Below, one piece after another: positions 7,393 through 14,944 of a stretch of DNA of 64,000 bases. The notes below the pieces were generated by a model, which was given only the letters and a program-made list of their open reading frames with translations, was not told the origin of the DNA and did not search any database. The position numbers and the translations under genes are program-made. Source of the DNA: DASQHW01 sp038209365 (GTDB lineage Bacteria > Actinomycetota > Acidimicrobiia > IMCC26256 > PALSA-610); contig JBBQXS010000003.1 of NCBI GenBank assembly GCA_038209365.1, positions 62,001 to 126,000 of the forward strand, read 5' to 3'. Positions within the stretch are counted from its first letter, which is position 1. Every line of letters begins with the position of its first letter.

Positions 7393-8455
7393 TCAGCTGC
7401 TCCTAGCGTTGGAGGCGGTCTCGCGGACGCGGTCGACGATGTACTCGGCGTCTTCCTTCACCCAGAAGATCAGGGCGGAGCCGCGCGAGTACTGATTTTG
7501 CATCCCGAGGAAGTAGAGGCCGGCAAGCTCGGTGACGCCTCGGCGGTGCACGGGTGTGCCTTCCTTGTCGACCACCGTGGGTCGAATCCACGAGTAGTCG
7601 GCGCGGAAGCCCGTTGCCCACACGACAGTCTCGACCGCCAGCTCGCGGCCGTCTTCGAACCTCATGGAACAGCCGTGGGCGTCGACGGCGCGACCGACGA
7701 GTTCGATACCGCGCGTGCGCGCCAGTGCGCGCAGGCTTGGCCCGACCAGCACGTCCCGCCGCTGGGTGCGGCCCCGCCAGCTGTCGAGGGGCGCATCGAG
7801 AAGACCGCAGTGGTCGCCCCACCAGTGCAGGCTCTTGCCCAAAAAGCGGCGAGGCATGTGCCGGATCCTGTTACCCCGGGAGAGCCACACGTGATGTCGG
7901 TGGGACAAGTCCTCGGCGATCCCTGCGCCGGAGTTCGCCGCTCCTACGACAAGCACGTGGTCGCTGTGTATCTGCGCGGAGTTGTGGTAGTCGGCGCTAT
8001 GCAGTTGGACGACGTCGTCGCTCATCTGTTTGGCGATCGACGGCACGTAGGGCTGCTGATTGGCGCCGGTGGCGACAATCACCTGTGCGGCCTGTAACAC
8101 GCCCGAGGTGGTTTCCAGTCGGTATCCACCGTTGGAATGCTCGAGCAGTGTGACCCGGCTGTCATGGCGAATCGGCAGTGCCAACGTGCGCGCGTTATGC
8201 CTCGAGATAGTCGGCGACTTCGTCCTTACCTGGGAAGTGCTCGGGATCGCCCGGGAATTCCGAACCCGGCAGGCTGCTGTAACGCGCAACTGTGAACAGC
8301 TGAAGCGAATCCCAACGCCGACGCCACGACTCCCCCACGCGGGCGGCGGCGTCGAGAATCACGAACGAAAGCCGCGAGCGTGACAGGAAGTAGCCGGCGG
8401 CGAGTCCGGCCTGGCCACCGCCGATCACAATGACGTCAACTCGCTCATCGCTCAC
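7393..8455 (-). pseudogene. Flavin-containing monooxygenase-like (FAD/NAD(P)-binding) gene with a frameshift
   Basis: The first 86 residues read VDVIVIGGGQAGLAAGYFL (FAD Rossmann motif) and GESWRRRWDSLQLFT, typical of YUCCA/FMO-like oxidoreductases. Frame 1 ends at TAA 8195-8197 within DEVADYLEA. The protein resumes in another frame with ARTLALPIRH and continues through VIVATGANQQPYVP, the NADPH-binding motif VVGAANSGAGIAEDL and VVWATGFRADYSWI to 7393. A change of 1-2 nt at about 8197 explains this. Either the gene is broken or the sequence has an error there. It follows TlpA by 6 nt in the same row. Confidence 0.8.
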
Positions 8456-8461
8456 GATCGC

Positions 8462-9091
8462 CTATGGCTCCTGATAACGATCATTCCGGTCGCTGACCTC
8501 ACGACCGTTCCGTATCTTCGCCAACACTTCGTCAAGAGTTCCCTCATGGACCACGCCGATGAGCGACGCCCGGATAACGCCTGCCTCGTCGATGACGAAC
8601 GTCTCGGGCACGCCGCGCACACCGAACCCGAATCCGGCCTTGAAGTCCGGGTCGAGCGCCTGGGGATAGGTGAGTCCGAACTCGTCGCGAAAGGCGCGGG
8701 CCGCCGACTCGGTGTCGTTGTAGACGACACCGACAAGGCCGACACGCTGCGGCGCCCAGCGTTCGTAGAACGACTGCAGCACGGGTGCCTCCGAGCGGCA
8801 TGGCACGCACCAAGACGCCCAAAAGTTCACGACGTAGAGCTCACCCGTGTAGTCGCTACTGCGAACGTTCGGTCCATGCGCGAGTGAACGCAGGTCGAAC
8901 GAGGGCCCTCGTGTGCCGATCAGCGGCGAGGCGTCGACCTTCGGTTCTCGTAACTGCACGGCCGCGAAGATCCCCACTATGAGGACGACCCCGAAACCGA
9001 CGGCCGCGGCGATCCAGCGGACGCGTCGGCGCCGAGGGCCCATCGCATCGTGAGGCGTACCGGTCGACGCGCTGCCGACGTCCTCGGACAT
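8462..9091 (-). CDS. TlpA/ResA-type membrane-anchored thioredoxin-like protein
   Basis: The protein has 209 residues. An N-terminal helix at about 28-48 (AAAVGFGVVLIVGIFAAV) anchors it, and the rest is an extracytoplasmic TlpA/AhpC-type thioredoxin fold: GPSFDLRSL, VVNFWASWCVPC (active site CVPC), GVVYNDTESAARAF and GVPETFVIDEAG. It would reduce or transfer disulfides outside the membrane, fed with electrons by the CcdA homologue whose stop codon overlaps its ATG (ATGA at 9091). This CcdA-TlpA pairing is standard for cytochrome c maturation or periplasmic thiol redox. Confidence 0.9.
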   Translation of the reverse strand: MSEDVGSASTGTPHDAMGPRRRRVRWIAAAVGFGVVLIVGIFAAVQLREPKVDASPLIGTRGPSFDLRSLAHGPNVRSSDYTGELYVVNFWASWCVPCRSEAPVLQSFYERWAPQRVGLVGVVYNDTESAARAFRDEFGLTYPQALDPDFKAGFGFGVRGVPETFVIDEAGVIRASLIGVVHEGTLDEVLAKIRNGREVSDRNDRYQEP

Positions 9092-9825
9092 CAGATGGGC
9101 GGCCAACCGAGGCGGGCAAACTCGCGCTGGAGCGGAAGGAAGAACGACCGCCAGATTCCGGTAACGAACAGGACGCCGACGAGCGTGAGCGCCATTCCCC
9201 CAACCCGCTCGATCGCGCGAGCATGGCGGCGCAGCCATTCGAGCGACCCGCGCGCGTGCTGGAAACCGAACGCCAGGCCGATGAACGGCAAGCCGAGGCC
9301 AAGCGAATAACAGACGAGCAGGAACGCCCCCCACGCTGCGGTCTCGGTCGCGGACGACGCGGTGAGCACAGTGGCGAGCACCGGTCCGATGCACGGTGTC
9401 CAGCCGAACGCGAACGCCATGCCCAACGGGAAGGCGCCTTTCACGCCCGATGGCAAGCGCGCGAGATCGAGGCGTCGCTCCCGAGCGAGGAGCGGAATCC
9501 GAAGCACGCCGGCCATTGCCAGACCGGCGATGATGATCAACAAGCCCGCGGCCTTCAAGATCAACGGGACCTGACGCGAGAACGCGGCGCCGACGAACGC
9601 GAACGACACACCGAGCACCGTGAACACAAGTGTGAACCCCGCGACAAACAACGCGGTGGCTTGGATCGTGACGCGCCGTGCGTGTGCCCGTTCGAGTTCC
9701 GAAACCGGCAGCGCCGACACGTACGACAGATATGCGGGCACCAGCGGGACACAGCACGGCGAACTAAACGACACCACACCAGCAGCAAACGCCGCGAGCG
9801 GCAGCGTGACGACTTGTACGTCCAC
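9091..9825 (-). CDS. CcdA/DsbD-type thiol-disulfide electron carrier across the membrane
   Basis: This 244-residue protein has six hydrophobic segments and the two CcdA half-motifs: FSSPCCVPLVPAYLSY near the N-terminus and FGWTPCIGPVLATVL in the fourth helix. Each supplies one of the two membrane Cys that shuttle electrons from cytoplasmic thioredoxin to outer thiol proteins. An extra Cys (PCC) replaces the usual residue after PC. It is coupled to TlpA by a 4-nt overlap and follows the small membrane gene at 9876-10052. Confidence 0.9.
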   Translation of the reverse strand: MDVQVVTLPLAAFAAGVVSFSSPCCVPLVPAYLSYVSALPVSELERAHARRVTIQATALFVAGFTLVFTVLGVSFAFVGAAFSRQVPLILKAAGLLIIIAGLAMAGVLRIPLLARERRLDLARLPSGVKGAFPLGMAFAFGWTPCIGPVLATVLTASSATETAAWGAFLLVCYSLGLGLPFIGLAFGFQHARGSLEWLRRHARAIERVGGMALTLVGVLFVTGIWRSFFLPLQREFARLGWPPI

Positions 9826-9875
9826 AGTCAGTCAACTGCGCCGCGACGCGGGCGCTTCGAGGACAGCGGACCTCG

Positions 9876-10052
9876 TCACGACTTGGCGGACGGCTCCTGG
9901 TCCCAACGCGGTGTGGCTTCCTCTGTGCGAGCGTCGTCCCGGCGTTCATTCCGCCGGCGGAAACCGATCGTCGCCAACAACATCGGGAGGCCGCACATGA
10001 GGCCGCAAAACAGCAGCGGGGCCAGCGCTGCGCCCCAGATCCATTTCATCAT
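9876..10052 (-). CDS. Small membrane protein of 58 residues
   Basis: It starts ATGATG at 10052-10047 with AGGAGG upstream (spacing about 6), a strong ribosome site. The protein has one or two tightly packed hydrophobic segments (residues 3-30, WGAALAPLLFCGLMCGLPML) with two Cys, then a charged tail RRRNERRDDARTEE. I know no family. It is first in the row leading to CcdA and TlpA, directly behind two BlaI-type operators, so it probably belongs to that regulated operon. The two Cys near the membrane suggest a thiol or metal link, as inference. Confidence 0.7.
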   Translation of the reverse strand: MMKWIWGAALAPLLFCGLMCGLPMLLATIGFRRRNERRDDARTEEATPRWDQEPSAKS

Positions 10053-10068
10053 CGTCGACCTCCTGCTG

Positions 10069-10106
10069 TACTACCGTGTCGTAGTAGACACTACGCTCGC
10101 GTAGTA
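10069..10106. promoter_or_regulatory. Two BlaI-type operators in tandem
   Basis: TACTAC-N6-GTAGTA is perfect at 10069-10086. A second copy at 10089-10106 reads cACTAC-N6-GTAGTA with one mismatch. Their centres are 20 bp apart, about two helical turns, so two dimers could sit on one face of the DNA. They lie just upstream of the small membrane gene that heads the CcdA-TlpA row and behind the M56 gene. BlaI/MecI-type repressors bind dyads of this TAC-rich type, and blaI lies 1 kb away. Confidence 0.8.
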
Positions 10107-10120
10107 GCTATGGCAAGTGA

Positions 10121-11095
10121 CTAACGGTGGACGCCGCTGAAGCGGCGATACAGCGCCACGCCCGCGACGATCCATCCGGCGGCGCAGGTCACTCCGCCGA
10201 CCGCTTGAAACGGCCCGGGAACCGCCATGTCGCCCGAGGACACGAGCCCGGAGTTGCCGAGCGCGACGATCGATGCAATCCCAAGACCCATCAACACGAT
10301 TCCAAAAGCGGTGACCGCGAGCGTCGGACGTGGAATGGCCGGTGGTGCCGGTTCGTGGCCATGCTCGAGCTGGCTGATGCGCACGTCGAGCAGCTCTGAT
10401 CCGCCGATCGCGGCGGCGGCGGTGATGTTCTCAGTGGACGGCCCGCCAACGACCTTCAACAGTGCGCCGGCGAGCGCGGCCTCGCCGCACGACGATAGGG
10501 CACTGCGGTCGGCTGCGAGCTCGCGGTCGGTGAGGTACCGGCGGAGTAGGTGACCGAGGGCCGGCAAGAAGAAGAACGCGCCCGGCACGGCGCGGGCGAG
10601 GAACACCTTGAGTGGATCGAAGTTCCGCACGTGGTACCGCTCGTGGGTGAGAATGGCACGCAGCTCGGTGTCGTCGACGCGGTCCAGCAGCTCGCGGCTG
10701 ACCACGACCTTCGGTGCCGCGATCCCGTAGGTGAACGAGTACGGCTCCCCGGCATCAATCACACCCACGCGGATGCCGGTCTGTTGCGCAAGGCGTACGA
10801 CTCGATCGTCTGGTTGAAGCCGCCGAACCGACACGAGATTCGCGAGCTCCCGCGTCGCGCGGCCTTGCCGATACAGGGACCGCACGCCGAGGAGCGTGCC
10901 AAGCGCAGTGATCGCGAGAAACACCAGCGCGGGCCAGGCCAGAGGATCGTCCAAGTACGCGGAAGGTCCGTTGACCAGCAGGCGATAGACAGCGACCGTG
11001 AGGAGCCCACAGCCGAAGACCCCCAGCAGCAGGTAGGGGGCGAGCGCGATGCCGAGAAGGAGAAAGAAGCTGCGGTTCGCGCGGTCGAGCTTCAT
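10121..11095 (-). CDS. M56-family (BlaR1/MecR1-like) membrane metalloprotease
   Basis: This 324-residue membrane protein has hydrophobic segments at about 8-40 and 50-70, then the zinc-protease motif LTHERYHVRNFDPL (HExxH read as HERYH) and a downstream LTDRELAADRSAL with the third metal ligand region. Two more membrane helices close the C-terminus. There is no penicillin-binding sensor domain. M56 partners of BlaI cut or inactivate the repressor on a signal. The start ATG overlaps the blaI-like stop (ATGA), so the pair is an operon. Confidence 0.9.
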   Translation of the reverse strand: MKLDRANRSFFLLLGIALAPYLLLGVFGCGLLTVAVYRLLVNGPSAYLDDPLAWPALVFLAITALGTLLGVRSLYRQGRATRELANLVSVRRLQPDDRVVRLAQQTGIRVGVIDAGEPYSFTYGIAAPKVVVSRELLDRVDDTELRAILTHERYHVRNFDPLKVFLARAVPGAFFFLPALGHLLRRYLTDRELAADRSALSSCGEAALAGALLKVVGGPSTENITAAAAIGGSELLDVRISQLEHGHEPAPPAIPRPTLAVTAFGIVLMGLGIASIVALGNSGLVSSGDMAVPGPFQAVGGVTCAAGWIVAGVALYRRFSGVHR

Positions 11096-11466
11096 CGGGT
11101 GTCGTTCAGCAACTTTCGGAGCCGACGCAGCAACTTCGGATCGGCGCGGGCCTCATCGACGAACTGGGCCATAGCCGCCTCGCCGAAATCGCGCATCACC
11201 TCACGAACCGCGATAGAGGCCGCATCAGGGACGGCGGCCTCGTACTGATAGCCGCGCCCGTCGAGCTCGCGTCGCAGGATCTCCTTGTCGGCAAGCCGCG
11301 CCATGACCGTCATAACCGTCGTATACGCCAGCGGTGGCCGACGCCCCTTGTTGAGCTCGTCCAACACCTCGCGTACTGACACCGGACCGTCATTGGCCCA
11401 CAACACGTGCATGACTTCCGCTTCGAGCGGGCCGAGCACCTTGTCGACGGACACGTCTTCCGGCAC
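11092..11466 (-). CDS. BlaI/MecI/CopY-family transcriptional repressor
   Basis: The protein has 124 residues: GPLEAEVMHVLWANDGPVSVREVLDEL, then the winged-helix recognition segment LAYTTVMTVMARLADKEIL with the wing DGRGYQYEA and a C-terminal dimerisation part ending LRRLRKLLND. These are the hallmarks of the BlaI/CopY group. Four TACTAC-N6-GTAGTA sites nearby, one of them (11477-11494) directly upstream of this gene, make autorepression likely. Neighbours suggest it governs thiol redox and copper-type functions rather than a beta-lactamase, since none is in the window. Confidence 0.92.
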   Translation of the reverse strand: MPEDVSVDKVLGPLEAEVMHVLWANDGPVSVREVLDELNKGRRPPLAYTTVMTVMARLADKEILRRELDGRGYQYEAAVPDAASIAVREVMRDFGEAAMAQFVDEARADPKLLRRLRKLLNDTR

Positions 11467-11476
11467 GGCCGTAGCC

Positions 11477-11494
11477 TACTACAGAAGCGTCGTA
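11477..11494. promoter_or_regulatory. BlaI-type operator upstream of the blaI-like gene
   Basis: The site reads TACTAC-N6-GTCGTA, one mismatch from the perfect copy at 10069-10086. It ends 11 nt before the blaI-like start codon, as expected for autoregulation. Confidence 0.7.
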
Positions 11495-11508
11495 AGACAA
11501 CCCTGTAC

Positions 11509-11850
11509 TCAGCGGTTCAGGGCAGCAAGCAAGTGCTGAATTGCTCCCTCGCAGGCTCGGCACGCGTCGGCGCAGATACGGCAATATTCGTGCATGGAGG
11601 CGTGGCGACCGCACTCCTCGGCGCAAGACGCGCACAAGGTGCGACAGGTTTCGAGAGCGGCGCGTGAAATATTCGCGTCGCAGGCAGTTTGACGCGACAG
11701 AACGCGCGACGACGGCAGATGTCAGCGCAGTTGAGGCAGAGCGTGACGCAACGTCGCAGTTCGGCGCCGGCCTCCTCGCCAGGTACGAATACCCTTGCGA
11801 GCTGGTCCGGCTCGTCGTCGGCCTGCCGCGCCGCCCTGGTTCCAGTGTCC
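11509..11850 (-). pseudogene. DUF326 four-helix copper-binding-type protein, frameshifted
   Basis: The 3' part, read backwards from about 11700, gives LSRQTACDANISRAALETC, then CASCAEECGRHASMHEYC and CRICADACRACEGA, ending at TGA 11509-11511. This is the Cys pattern of DUF326 (Csp-like copper storage) proteins. The 5' part (LRRCVTLCLNCADIC) is in another frame; a single missing nucleotide near 11700 would restore ADIC-x-SSRVLSRQT. The first third is poorly conserved. It lies between two BlaI-type operators. It is either a decayed gene or a one-base sequence error. Confidence 0.7.
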
Positions 11851-11875
11851 TACCCGGGGAGATGAGCGCTTGACC

Positions 11876-11893
11876 TACTACTTAGCGATAGTA
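11876..11893. promoter_or_regulatory. BlaI-type operator between the DUF326 remnant and the hydrolase/methyltransferase genes
   Basis: TACTAC-N6-ATAGTA, one mismatch from the perfect copy. It could control the DUF326 gene on the minus strand and the genes starting at 11959 on the plus strand. Confidence 0.7.
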
Positions 11894-11958
11894 GATACTG
11901 CGCGTACCGTCGGTGGACCCTCGTAGTTAGGTATGCGGCTCAGGAGGCACTCGAAGCG

Positions 11959-12290
11959 ATGCCGGAAGTAACGGTCAACGGTCTCCACGTGGGCTTTGAT
12001 GTGGCTGGCGACGGTGCGCCGATCATGTGCCTCGGCGGCACCGGAATGCCGGCGATGCATGGGAACTCTGCTACGCGCCCGCGTTGCGCGAGGCGGGATA
12101 TCAAGTGATCGTCGCGTTGCAACACGACCTGATGTTCCCACCCGCTCGCGCGGGCGAAGCGGCGGCCGCCATAGGTGAGGTTGACGTCGTCGAGATCGAG
12201 GGCTTTGGCCATGCGGACGGACCGTTCGGTGCTGCAGAGCGAGTGAATCGGGCGCTCATCGAGTCCTTCGCGACGCATGAGGAGATCTGA
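11959..12290 (+). pseudogene. Alpha/beta hydrolase remnant (internal deletion plus frameshift)
   Basis: The ATG at 11959 (AGGAGG at 11942-11947) begins a normal hydrolase N-terminus: VTVNGLHVGFDVAGDGAPIM, LGGTGMP. After about 30 residues the frame shifts and reads WELCYAPALREAGYQVIV. It then jumps to ALQHDLMFPPARAGEAAAAI and VVEIEGFGHADGPFGA, which are the C-terminal Asp/His regions. The roughly 150-residue middle with the nucleophile is missing. Its stop TGA shares a base with the start of the next gene, so its promoter may still serve that gene. Confidence 0.75.
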
Positions 12291-12919
12291 TGCCAGTTCG
12301 TGTTGACGAGTCGACCACGTTCGCGCGCGAGAGATTTGACGAGCTCGCACCCTCGTACGACTGGCAGATGCGAATCTTCGAGACGCTGCTGTTTGGAGAC
12401 GGTCGACGATGGGCCGTATCGCAGGCCGACGGCGACACGCTCGAGATCGCGGTCGGGACGGGCCGCAACCTGGCCTACTACCCCACCGGCGTGAAACTCA
12501 CCGGCGTGGAACTATCCGACCAGATGCTCGAGCGAGCTCGCCGCCGCGCCCAGCAGCTGGGACGGGACGTCGAGCTCCGTCAAGGCGACGCACAGTCGCT
12601 CGACTTCGCCGATCAATCCTTCGACACCGTGATCTGCACGTTCGGGTTGTGCACGATCCCCGACGACGTCGCCGCAATTCGCGAGACACGACGGGTGCTG
12701 CGCCTCGGCGGCAAACTCCTGCTCCTGGAGCACGTGCGGAGTCCGTTGTCATGGGTCCGACGCGGCGAGCGACTCGTGGAACCGCTCATGGCACGCGACG
12801 CCGACCACCTCCTGCGCGACCCCCTCGATCACCTCGAACGAGAGGGCTTCGTCGTCGACTACGTCGCCCGCCTGAAGCTCGGCATTGTCGAACGCGTCCG
12901 CGCCCACCGCCCCAACTAG
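12290..12919 (+). CDS. Class I SAM-dependent methyltransferase (UbiE/PMT-like)
   Basis: The 209-residue protein shows FDELAPSYDWQMRIFETLLF at the N-terminus, the SAM motif LEIAVGTGRNLAYYP, GVELSDQMLERARRR, FDTVICTFGLCTIPD and LRLGGKLLLLEHVRS. This pattern resembles phospholipid N-methyltransferases and UbiE-type enzymes. The substrate is not shown. The ATG shares a base with the stop of the broken hydrolase. The BlaI-type operator at 11876-11893 is the nearest regulatory site upstream. Confidence 0.85.
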   Translation: MPVRVDESTTFARERFDELAPSYDWQMRIFETLLFGDGRRWAVSQADGDTLEIAVGTGRNLAYYPTGVKLTGVELSDQMLERARRRAQQLGRDVELRQGDAQSLDFADQSFDTVICTFGLCTIPDDVAAIRETRRVLRLGGKLLLLEHVRSPLSWVRRGERLVEPLMARDADHLLRDPLDHLEREGFVVDYVARLKLGIVERVRAHRPN

Positions 12920-12938
12920 GCGCTGGCATGGCCTTGCT

Positions 12939-14100
12939 ATGAGCGTCGAGGACCTCACCGCCCGCACCGGCGAACCGACCGAGGAACTCCAACGCTGGCA
13001 GGCGCTCGGCCTCATCGAAGGCAACGACTACGACGACAACCTTGACGCTGAGCGCATTCGAATGATCCAGTTCGCACGCCGGCGCGGGATCTCGCCCGAG
13101 ACAATCGCCGCGCAGACCGGAGACCAGGGCGACGTCCTCGCGACGTTCGTCGACCTGCTCACCGATATCGCCGGCAAGCGCGAGAGCCACACGTGGGACG
13201 ACGCACTCGCGGCCACCGACATCGACGAGCCCTTCGCGCGTCGCATGTGGACCGCGGCCGGACCTGCCGATCAGCGCGAGGTCTTTGACGATGCATGGAA
13301 GCGCTGACATGGATGCAACGAGCCCGCGATGCGGGCTTCCCGGACGACGCGATCATCCAACTCGTCCGGGTGTATTCCGACGCGCTCGGGCGGATCGCCG
13401 ACGCCGAGAACCGTCTGTTTCACTATTACGTCCACGAACAGTTCCGCCGAGAAGGCATCGCCGGCCGCGCCCTGCTCGACGCGACCCGCTCAGTCAGTGA
13501 ATCGTTAGTCGGTTTAGTCGAGCCCGCGTTGCTGTATTTCCATCGCAAGGAATGGGAGCGGGCGCTTCGAGAAGACATGATTCTGCATCTCATGGAAGAG
13601 GTCACTGGCGAACCACCTCTCATTCCCGGCCTGCTCACGGTGACGACCATGTTCATCGATCTTGCGAGCTTCACGACCCTCACCGCCGCGATGGGCGACG
13701 AGGCTGGCGCGCAACTTCTCGACCGGTTCTCGGATGTCGTCCGCCAACACGCCGTGCGTTTCGACGGCAAAGTCGTCAAACAGATCGGCGATGCGTTCAT
13801 GCTCGTCTTCGACGATCCGGGCAACGCAATCGCATGCGGCCTCGCCGTCCGCAACGCAGAGGCGACGTGCTGTATCGGGAAGGCGACTACGTCGGCACCA
13901 ACGTCAATATCGCCGCGCGCGTAACGGCCCTCGCACAGCGCGATCAGTTCCTCGTGACCGATCCGGTCCGAGCTGCGGCCCGAAGTGACGCTTCAGTCGG
14001 ATACGTCGCTCTGGGCCCGCAACGCCTGAAGGGCATCGACGACGACCTCCACGTATATAACGTCATGCACACACCCACGGACGACACGGGCGATGCCTGA
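12939..14100 (+). pseudogene. Class III adenylate/guanylate cyclase gene with two frame breaks
   Basis: The N-terminal part (SVEDLTARTGEPTEELQRWQ, a MerR-like helical region) ends at a TGA near 13307. The frame then changes at about 13295 to EALTWMQRARDAGFP and carries the cyclase domain: TVTTMFIDLASFTTLTAAMG (metal Asp) and FDGKVVKQIGDAFMLVF (second Asp). At about 13870 a second break, apparently a deletion of 40-50 nt, shifts to GDVLYREGDYVGTNVNIAAR and runs to TGA at 14098-14100. With both breaks repaired the protein would resemble other actinobacterial regulator-cyclases. As it stands it is not translatable in one piece. Confidence 0.8.
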
Positions 14101-14130
14101 CGACCATTCTGCGCCCGTCACAATAAGGCG

Positions 14131-14900
14131 GTGACCGCGCATCGTTGGATCTGGCTTGCAGTCATCGCGGCGCTGTTCGTCGTCGCGACGAGCGCGGTCG
14201 CGCAGCTGCGCTATCGCTCGGCGAACAACCCGCCGACGAAACCACACCGCGACGCCAACTCACTCAGCCTCGCCGACGTCGCCGGATCGGACATCGTCGC
14301 GCTCACCGTCACGCCTCCGGAACCCGCTCGCGTGCGTCTCCACGTCGACGTCGTCGGTATCAATCCGTCAGATACGAGAGATGTCCGTGTTCGAGCGACC
14401 TCCGCTCACGGCGCGAGCGCCTCGACGGGCCTACACGGCTGCGGCGCCGGATGCTTTGACGGCGCCACACCCTTCACGGCGCAGGCAGCTGGACCTTCAC
14501 GGTCGAAGGGACAGCCTCCGACGCCCCGTTCTCGGTCCCTCTCACCGCGCCGCTCCCCGCTCCGGACGCCCGCACAACATTCACGAACGCGCTGGCGAGC
14601 ATGAACCGACTGCGCAGCGTGCGCGTACACGAGACGCTTCGGAGCCGAGCGGCCGGTCCGGCCCTCGATACCGAATATCGGTTCCAGGCGCCCAACCGCT
14701 TCGCGTACGACCAACAGGGCGCCAGCAACGCGAGCAGCGTGACCATCGGAAGACGACGATACGAAGAGGACGGCGCGAAATGCCGTCACCGCAGGTCACG
14801 CGCTCGGGTGTCGGTGACGTTGGAACGCGTTTTCGCCGAATCCGGAACGCGGCCGAGGGCACGAAGCCCCTCGGCGCCCTGACGGCAGCCCTGGCACGCT
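14131..14900 (+). pseudogene. Remnant of a CopD-associated copper-resistance type domain
   Basis: From a GTG at 14131 the frame reads one membrane or signal segment (WIWLAVIAALFVVATSAVAQ), then VALTVTPPEPARVRLHVDVV and GLHGCGAGCFDGATPFTAQA. At about 14480 it breaks, and the sense sequence continues in another frame: WTFTVEGTASDAPFSVPLTA, then LRSVRVHETLRSRAAGPALD and PNRFAYDQQGASNASSVTIG. The two pieces resemble the C-terminal outer part of CopC/CopD-type fusions. The N-terminal bulk is missing, so this is a truncated, frameshifted remnant. Confidence 0.5.
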
Positions 14901-14944
14901 GCGCCAATGCAACAGAGCCTCTCGGTCGTAGGGTTCGACTTCGC

